NCBI RefSeq assembly: GCF_030499575.1
Contig: NZ_JASTLC010000001.1
Location: forward strand, 1,674,001 to 1,738,000
DNA: 64,000 nt
From: Streptomyces sp. DG2A-72
Lineage (GTDB): Bacteria; Actinomycetota; Actinomycetes; Streptomycetales; Streptomycetaceae
Direction of reading: 5' to 3'
This document shows positions 59,685 through 64,000 of the stretch, in pieces. Below the pieces are notes generated by a model. The model had not been told where the DNA came from, made no database searches, and worked only from the letters and a program-made list of their open reading frames with translations. The position numbers and the translations under genes are program-made. Within the stretch, counting starts at the first letter, position 1. Each line of letters begins with the position of its first letter.

Positions 59685-60068
59685 TCACGCGGCCTTCGGC
59701 GCGTTGACGTCCGCCGGCAGCGCCTTCTGCGCGACCTCGACGAGCGCGGCGAACGCGGTCGGGTCGTTGACGGCCAGCTCGGCCAGGATCTTGCGGTCGA
59801 CCTCGATGCTCGCGGCGTTCAGACCCTGGATGAAGCGGTTGTACGTGATGCCGTTGGCGCGGGCAGCGGCGTTGATGCGCTGGATCCACAGCCGACGGAA
59901 GTCACCCTTGCGCTTCTTGCGGTCGTTGTAGTTGTAGACCAGCGAGTGGGTGACCTGCTCCTTGGCCTTGCGGTACAGGCGCGAGCGCTGACCGCGGTAG
60001 CCGGAGGCCTGCTCGAGGATCGCCCGGCGCTTCTTGTGGGCGTTGACTGCCCGCTTGACGCGTGCCAC
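59685..60068 (-). CDS. rplT: 50S ribosomal protein L20
   Basis: 127 residues, starting [20 protein letters not shown], with [16 protein letters not shown] in the globular part; full length. It binds 23S rRNA in early 50S assembly. Third gene of infC-rpmI-rplT. Confidence 0.99.
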   Translation of the reverse strand: MARVKRAVNAHKKRRAILEQASGYRGQRSRLYRKAKEQVTHSLVYNYNDRKKRKGDFRRLWIQRINAAARANGITYNRFIQGLNAASIEVDRKILAELAVNDPTAFAALVEVAQKALPADVNAPKAA

Positions 60069-60178
60069 TTGTTAACTCCTTGTAGCGGGGCCGTGGTTGG
60101 ACTCACACGGCCCGGAATCGATTGGGTCCCGGTCCTGGCGTACGGCGCTCGGTGATCGGAAGATCAGGCGCCCGTACG

Positions 60179-60373
60179 TCACTTGCCGAGAAGCTTCTTG
60201 ATCTTCTTGGCGTCGCCCGGGGCCATCTCGGCGTTGCCGGTGAGGCGACGCGTCAGTCGGGACGACTTGTGCTCGAGCAGGTGGCGCTTGCCGGCGCGCT
60301 CACGGAGCACCTTGCCGGAGCCGGTGACCTTGAAGCGCTTGCTGGCACCGCTGTGCGACTTGTTCTTCGGCAT
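60179..60373 (-). CDS. rpmI: 50S ribosomal protein L35
   Basis: 64 residues, [20 protein letters not shown] at the start and [20 protein letters not shown] at the end; full length and highly basic. Second gene of infC-rpmI-rplT. Confidence 0.99.
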   Translation of the reverse strand: MPKNKSHSGASKRFKVTGSGKVLRERAGKRHLLEHKSSRLTRRLTGNAEMAPGDAKKIKKLLGK

Positions 60374-60483
60374 AGCGCCGTTCTCTCCTCGTCAGTGGCG
60401 CTCCGATGCCCGGTCGTGAAACCGGGCACGGTGGAGCGTCGCTCTTGTATCGGTTATGTCCTGGGGACTCGCGTCCCCCGGGA

Positions 60484-61140
60484 TCACGCGTCGGCGGAAG
60501 CCTCGGCAGGAGCCTCGGCAACCTCGGCGCCCTCAGACTCCGCGGCGTTCTGCGACTTGCCGGGGTTGGCCTTCGCTTCCGCCTTACGGGCTTCCTGCGC
60601 CTGGCGAGCCTCGGCCATCGCCTCGGTCTTCTTCTTGTGCGGACCGAGAACCATGATCATGTTTCGGCCGTCCTGCTTCGGGTTCGACTCAACGAAACCG
60701 AGGTCCTGGACGTCCTCCGCGAGACGCTGCAGCAGTCGGTAGCCCAGTTCGGGACGGGACTGCTCGCGACCACGGAACATGATCGTGATCTTGACCTTGT
60801 CGCCCTGCTTGAGGAACCGGACGACGTGACCCTTCTTGGTGTCATAGTCGTGCGGGTCGATCTTCGGCCGGAGCTTCATCTCCTTGATGACCGTGTGCGC
60901 CTGGTTCTTGCGCGCCTCACGGGCCTTCATGGCCGACTCGTACTTGAACTTCCCGTAGTCCATGAGCTTGCACACGGGCGGACGGGCGTTCGCCGCGACC
61001 TCGACCAGGTCCAGGTCGTACTCCTGCGCAAGCTCCAGGGCCTTGGCCAGGGGGACGATGCCCACCTGCTCGCCACTGGGACCGACAAGTCGCACCTCGG
61101 GAACGCGAATCCGGTCGTTGATGCGGGGCTCGGCGCTGAT
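60484..61140 (-). CDS. infC: Translation initiation factor IF-3, ATC start codon
   Basis: 218 residues if translation starts at ATC (61140-61138), directly after GAGGAGGATCC. No ATG or GTG is present at this conserved position, and family N-termini ([19 protein letters not shown]) begin exactly here. Domains: N-domain to ~80, linker helix, C-domain ([36 protein letters not shown]), then a ~40-residue Ala/Glu-rich actinobacterial tail. IF-3 screens start codons, and a rare start lets it limit its own synthesis, as with AUU in E. coli. In-frame GTG at 61227 lacks an RBS. Confidence 0.93.
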   Translation of the reverse strand: MSAEPRINDRIRVPEVRLVGPSGEQVGIVPLAKALELAQEYDLDLVEVAANARPPVCKLMDYGKFKYESAMKAREARKNQAHTVIKEMKLRPKIDPHDYDTKKGHVVRFLKQGDKVKITIMFRGREQSRPELGYRLLQRLAEDVQDLGFVESNPKQDGRNMIMVLGPHKKKTEAMAEARQAQEARKAEAKANPGKSQNAAESEGAEVAEAPAEASADA

Positions 61141-61225
61141 GGATCCTCCTCGGTAGCACCACACGACTGTCTGGAGGACAGCCGCGTAACGTCTCTTTTC
61201 GATAGACCTAACCGCGCCGAAGCAC

Positions 61226-61256
61226 AAAAAATGCCCCGGACGATCACAGGCGGGGC
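61226..61256 (-). promoter_or_regulatory. Attenuator-like hairpin with T-run in the infC leader
   Basis: On the minus strand GCCCCG (61256-61251), a 12-nt loop, CGGGGC (61238-61233), then A and six Ts (61231-61226). This has the form of an intrinsic terminator, rare in this GC-rich DNA, and lies ~85 bp before the infC start. Confidence 0.6.
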
Positions 61257-61506
61257 TCCTCGAACTACCGGAGCGACCGCCGCGAGGATCGCGGGGCGCA
61301 CTTTCGGGCGGATGCCCGTCGCTGGACGGGACCGCCTGACCGGTGACCCGCCGCCCGGGGGGCGGTCAGGTGGGAGTTCGAAAGCCTCCACTTGTAGGTC
61401 GGGCCCGGTGCCGTGAGGCATGCGCGTCCGACCGGTCGTTACACAAGGTTAGCAGCAACCCGGGGGTGGTGCGAACCGGCGTGCATCGGGGCCTATCGTG
61501 TCCGGC
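61257..61506 (-). promoter_or_regulatory. Upstream part of the long infC leader and divergent promoter region
   Basis: Gene-free. On the minus strand it contains a TGCTAACCT element around 61447-61455 that could be an extended -10, and a GC-rich segment with GACCGCC/GGCGGTC pairing potential near 61345-61372. The plus-strand DUF1844 gene starts at 61507. Confidence 0.4.
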
Positions 61507-61863
61507 ATGAGTGAGACCCCTCCTGAGACGCCCGACTTCGACGCCATGACCCGCGACATCGCCGAGGTCCCCGCGGTCGAGGTGATCGTGACGGTCGCCG
61601 TGAACCTGATGAGCGCCGCCGCGGTGAAGCTCGGTCTGACCGAGGAGGGCGAGAAGCACAAGGACCTGGACGAGGCCCGCAAGCTGGTGTCCGCCCTCGC
61701 CGGCCTCCTCGACGCGAGCGCCACCGAGATCAGCTCCTTCCACGCGGCCCCACTGCGCGACGGCCTGAAGTCTCTCCAGCTGGCGTTCCGCGAGGCATCG
61801 ATCGTCCCGGACGAGCCGGGCCAGGGACCGGGCGAGAAGTACACCGGCCCGATCTACGGCTAG
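61507..61863 (+). CDS. DUF1844 protein
   Basis: 118 residues from the ATG at 61507; a GTG at 61498 is also in frame. Helical: VEVIVTVAVNLMSAAAVKLGL, then KHKDLDEARKLVSALAGLLD, typical of DUF1844. It is widely found next to infC in actinobacteria (from memory). Function unknown; soluble. Converges on the SseB gene with a 1-bp gap. Confidence 0.9.
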   Translation: MSETPPETPDFDAMTRDIAEVPAVEVIVTVAVNLMSAAAVKLGLTEEGEKHKDLDEARKLVSALAGLLDASATEISSFHAAPLRDGLKSLQLAFREASIVPDEPGQGPGEKYTGPIYG

Positions 61864-61864
61864 C

Positions 61865-62602
61865 TCATCCCCGCACGTAAAAGGGCTCGCCCGGCGGCGT
61901 CGCCCCGGCCGGGAGCAGTGCCAGGTCGAGGCCGTGCACCAGGCGGGCCCTCAGTGTTTCGTCGGCGGCCAGACGCTCGGCCAGGGTGCGGGCGGCGGGG
62001 CCCGGGGTGGCGTCGGGGTCCAGGACGAGGGCGAGCGTACCGTCCGCCTGTCCGGGGCCGAGGTAGGCACGGAGTACGGCGGGCTCGGCGGCCACGGCGG
62101 CGCGTACGGCTCCGGTGACGGCGGGGTCGGCGAGCGGATCGGTGGTCGTACGGCCCTCGGCCAGCGCCAGCAGCGCGGGCCTGGTCAGCTCGTACGGCAC
62201 AGGACCGGCCAGGTCCAGCACGATGGTGTCCGCCTTCTCGTGCGCCGCGGCCTGCAGTGCCTGGTGCAGAGGTACGGCGACGGGGCGGGCCTCCGGGTCC
62301 CAGCGGGCCAGCGAGTCGGTGGAGGTGAAGGCGGGCAGGGCCGTGCGGGTGCCGGCCTTCAGGGTCGGTACGGCCATGTCGCTGGTCTTCTCGCGGCGCA
62401 GCCCGTTCTCGTCCTCCTCGACCTCGCCGAGGACGGCCACGACGGGGACGAGGAGCCGGGCGCCCTTCAGTGCCTCGAGCACCGGCTCCACAGCGGTACG
62501 GTCCTCGGCCCAGGCGGCGAGCGCCGCGCTCAGCCGGGGGTCGGCGGAGCCGTCGTCGTCGGAGAAGCCGGAGTTGGGAATGTTCTTGTTCGCCACGGTC
62601 AC
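61865..62602 (-). CDS. SseB-family protein
   Basis: 245 residues from the GTG at 62602; a second GTG at 62596 is equally possible. SseB N-terminal features are LSAALAAWAEDRTAVEPVLEAL and GARLLVPVVAVLGEVEEDENGL. Its role in actinobacteria is not known. No signal peptide or membrane segment. Confidence 0.9.
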   Translation of the reverse strand: MTVANKNIPNSGFSDDDGSADPRLSAALAAWAEDRTAVEPVLEALKGARLLVPVVAVLGEVEEDENGLRREKTSDMAVPTLKAGTRTALPAFTSTDSLARWDPEARPVAVPLHQALQAAAHEKADTIVLDLAGPVPYELTRPALLALAEGRTTTDPLADPAVTGAVRAAVAAEPAVLRAYLGPGQADGTLALVLDPDATPGPAARTLAERLAADETLRARLVHGLDLALLPAGATPPGEPFYVRG

Positions 62603-62745
62603 CGACCCTATCGGGGGGATGCTGCTGCGGTTGTGCGGCCCCGGAAACCCGGCCGTGACCCCTTCAGCGTTTTCTCAGACATCCCTGACACACATCTAAC
62701 GTCCGTCTAACAGACAGCACAGCCGACTGCCCGACGATCGCGGCC

Positions 62746-63729
62746 ATGGAGTCTTCCAGCGCCGCCCCCCGCGCTCCGTCCCGCCGCCGCACGCTGGCGT
62801 ACGCCGCCCTCGCCGCGGTCGCGGTCGTGGGCGGTACGGCAGGGGGGACCGTGTACGTGAAGGCGCAGGCGCACTCCGGTGCGGGAGCCGTATCGTCGGT
62901 CTCCGGGTCGCCGTCGGTCTCGGCGAGCGAGGAGGCATCGGTGGCATCAGTGGAAGCGGTGGCGCAGCCGGTGGTGGACCAGGACGAGCTGCTGGCCGAG
63001 GCGATGGAGTCGGTGACCGTCGAGGACGGTGCCGAGGTGTCGGTGGCGGTGCTGGACCTGGCGTCCGGCGCGAGCGCCTCGTACGGGGACGGTCTCTTCG
63101 ACACCGCGAGCATCGTCAAGGTGGACATCCTGGCGGCACTGCTGCTCCAGGCACAGGACGCGGGACGTGAGCTGACCGCGGCGGAGAAGTCGTACGCCAC
63201 GGCGATGATCGAGCACAGCGACAACACCTCCGCGTCGGCCCTGTGGCGGACCATCGGGAAGGCGGCCGGGCTCGACGCGGCGAACGAGCGTCTCGGGCTC
63301 ACCGACACCGAGGGCGGCGAGGACATGCTGTGGGGGCTGACGCAGACCACGGCGGCCGATCAACTCGTGCTGCTCCAGCAGGCGTTCGGGGAGGAGGACT
63401 CGGAGCTGACCGAGGCCTCGCGGTCGTACATCCAGAGGCTGATGACGCGGATAGCCGCCGGGCAGCAGTGGGGGGTGTCGGCGGCGGCCCACGGCTCGGC
63501 GTGGGCGCTGAAGAACGGCTGGCTGCCGCGCAGCACCACCGGGCTGTGGGACATCAACAGCATCGGGCGGGTCACCGCCGACGGTCACGGGTGTCTGGTG
63601 GCAGTGCTGTCCGACGGCAACTCGACGCAGGCGAAGGGAATCTCGCTGGTCGAGGCGGCGGCGCGGGCCGCGGTCTCGGTGGTCGGCGATGAGGGGTCGA
63701 CTGCGTCCGCTTCGGCCTCGGTTTCCTGA
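62746..63729 (+). CDS. Membrane-anchored serine hydrolase of the class A beta-lactamase fold
   Basis: 327 residues. An N-terminal anchor (LAYAALAAVAVVGGTAGGTVYV) is followed by a ~50-residue Ser/Ala/Val linker and then the catalytic domain. That domain shows SIVK (the SxxK serine and lysine) near residue 120, HSDN (SxN) near 157, and KNGW in place of KTG near 260. It could be a beta-lactamase or a DD-peptidase-like enzyme; the replaced KTG leaves activity on beta-lactams open. Confidence 0.85.
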   Translation: MESSSAAPRAPSRRRTLAYAALAAVAVVGGTAGGTVYVKAQAHSGAGAVSSVSGSPSVSASEEASVASVEAVAQPVVDQDELLAEAMESVTVEDGAEVSVAVLDLASGASASYGDGLFDTASIVKVDILAALLLQAQDAGRELTAAEKSYATAMIEHSDNTSASALWRTIGKAAGLDAANERLGLTDTEGGEDMLWGLTQTTAADQLVLLQQAFGEEDSELTEASRSYIQRLMTRIAAGQQWGVSAAAHGSAWALKNGWLPRSTTGLWDINSIGRVTADGHGCLVAVLSDGNSTQAKGISLVEAAARAAVSVVGDEGSTASASASVS

Positions 63730-63750
63730 GCGGGTCGGGCGAAGTCGGCA

Positions 63751-63789
63751 GCGCCCCGAAGGGGCGCGGGGAACTGCACGACCAGCCAC
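63751..63789 (-). repeat. Streptomyces short GC-rich repeat, copy 8
   Basis: Inverted orientation: GCGCCCC-GAA-GGGGCGC hairpin (63751-63767), then GGGGAACTGCACGACCAGCC, 21 bp after the stop of the beta-lactamase-fold gene and between convergent genes. Confidence 0.9.
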
Positions 63790-63837
63790 GACGGCGCCGC
63801 AGACGAAAGACGGCACATCGCGGCACAACGCGGAGCG

Positions 63838-64000
63838 CTACGCGTCGTCGTACCGGCGCCCGCGCCACACCACGACCGCGACGACCAGCAGGACGCCGCC
63901 GAGGCTGCCCGCCAGCGGGGCGGCCCAGCTCGACGTCGTGTCCTCGGCCTCGGCGGCGTCGGGGCCCGAGCCGAAGTACTTGTCGTCGTAGGCCGCCGCG
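63838..64000 (-). CDS. C-terminal end of a membrane protein (runs off the right edge)
   Basis: The last 54 codons of a minus-strand gene ending at TAG 63838. The visible part has an acidic stretch (GPDAAEAEDTTSSW), one transmembrane helix (LAGSLGGVLLVVAVVVW) and a short basic tail RGRRYDDA. Too little is visible to name it; a single C-terminal anchor behind an extracytoplasmic domain is likely. Confidence 0.7.
   Translation of the reverse strand, partial: AAAYDDKYFGSGPDAAEAEDTTSSWAAPLAGSLGGVLLVVAVVVWRGRRYDDA

Overview
The window is high-GC actinobacterial chromosome and almost certainly Streptomyces. The evidence is GC-rich third positions, many GTG starts and a few TTG or ATC starts, twin-arginine secretion signals, families such as DUF6215, DUF6314 and CGNR, and the order argH-argG, argCJBDR, pheST, rrmH-like, rplT-rpmI-infC. 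From memory this is the neighbourhood found in the core of streptomycete chromosomes. I saw no insertion sequence, prophage, CRISPR array, tRNA or rRNA.

Layout. 1-4.6 kb: cobalamin genes on the minus strand (a very long BluB/CobT-type protein cut by the left edge, then cobL) and an acetyltransferase. 4.7-7.4 kb: a metNIQ methionine importer whose lipoprotein gene has lost its 5' end. It is preceded by a Cys/Met-rich leader-peptide ORF. 7.4-12.2 kb: HAD phosphatase, two small membrane proteins, acetyltransferase, sigma-like factor, Tat-exported phosphodiesterase and acyltransferase. 12.3-18.3 kb: seven tightly packed minus-strand genes (small exported protein, MoxR ATPase, DUF58, VWA protein, trypsin-like protease, response regulator, histidine kinase), whose first RBS and start codon lie in a strong hairpin. 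18.4-21.5 kb: MFS/TetR exporter pair with its operator, and an aldo/keto reductase. 21.7-24.5 kb: argH and argG.

24.6-32.3 kb (plus strand): a secreted protein with a duplicated domain, a PPOX-family protein, an L,D-transpeptidase-like protein, then a three-gene flavin electron-transfer set (ferric-reductase-like membrane protein, triple FMN-binding protein, ApbE flavin transferase), then a DGPF protein with its ECF42-type sigma factor. 32.4-37.2 kb: argCJBDR with a candidate ARG box. 37.3-50.3 kb: mixed accessory and catabolic genes (DUF6215, CGNR regulator, a second SufS-like desulfurase, a secreted GH51 arabinofuranosidase, a MocR regulator divergent from an EamA transporter, a GHL10 hydrolase, 3-hydroxybutyryl-CoA dehydrogenase). 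50.3-53.6 kb: Nudix hydrolase, TPR regulator and PP2C phosphatase. 53.7-61.5 kb: translation block pheST, PAS histidine kinase, rRNA methylase, rplT-rpmI-infC with a long leader. 61.5-64 kb: DUF1844, SseB, a beta-lactamase-fold protein and the tail of a membrane protein.

A short GC-rich repeat family (eight copies) sits just behind stop codons across the window and in several cases supplies the stop codon or the last residues of the protein. The most unusual points are the metN leader peptide, the seven-gene sensory/protease operon with its start-codon hairpin, the triple-flavin electron-transfer operon, the ATC start and attenuator-like leader of infC, and the truncated metQ.
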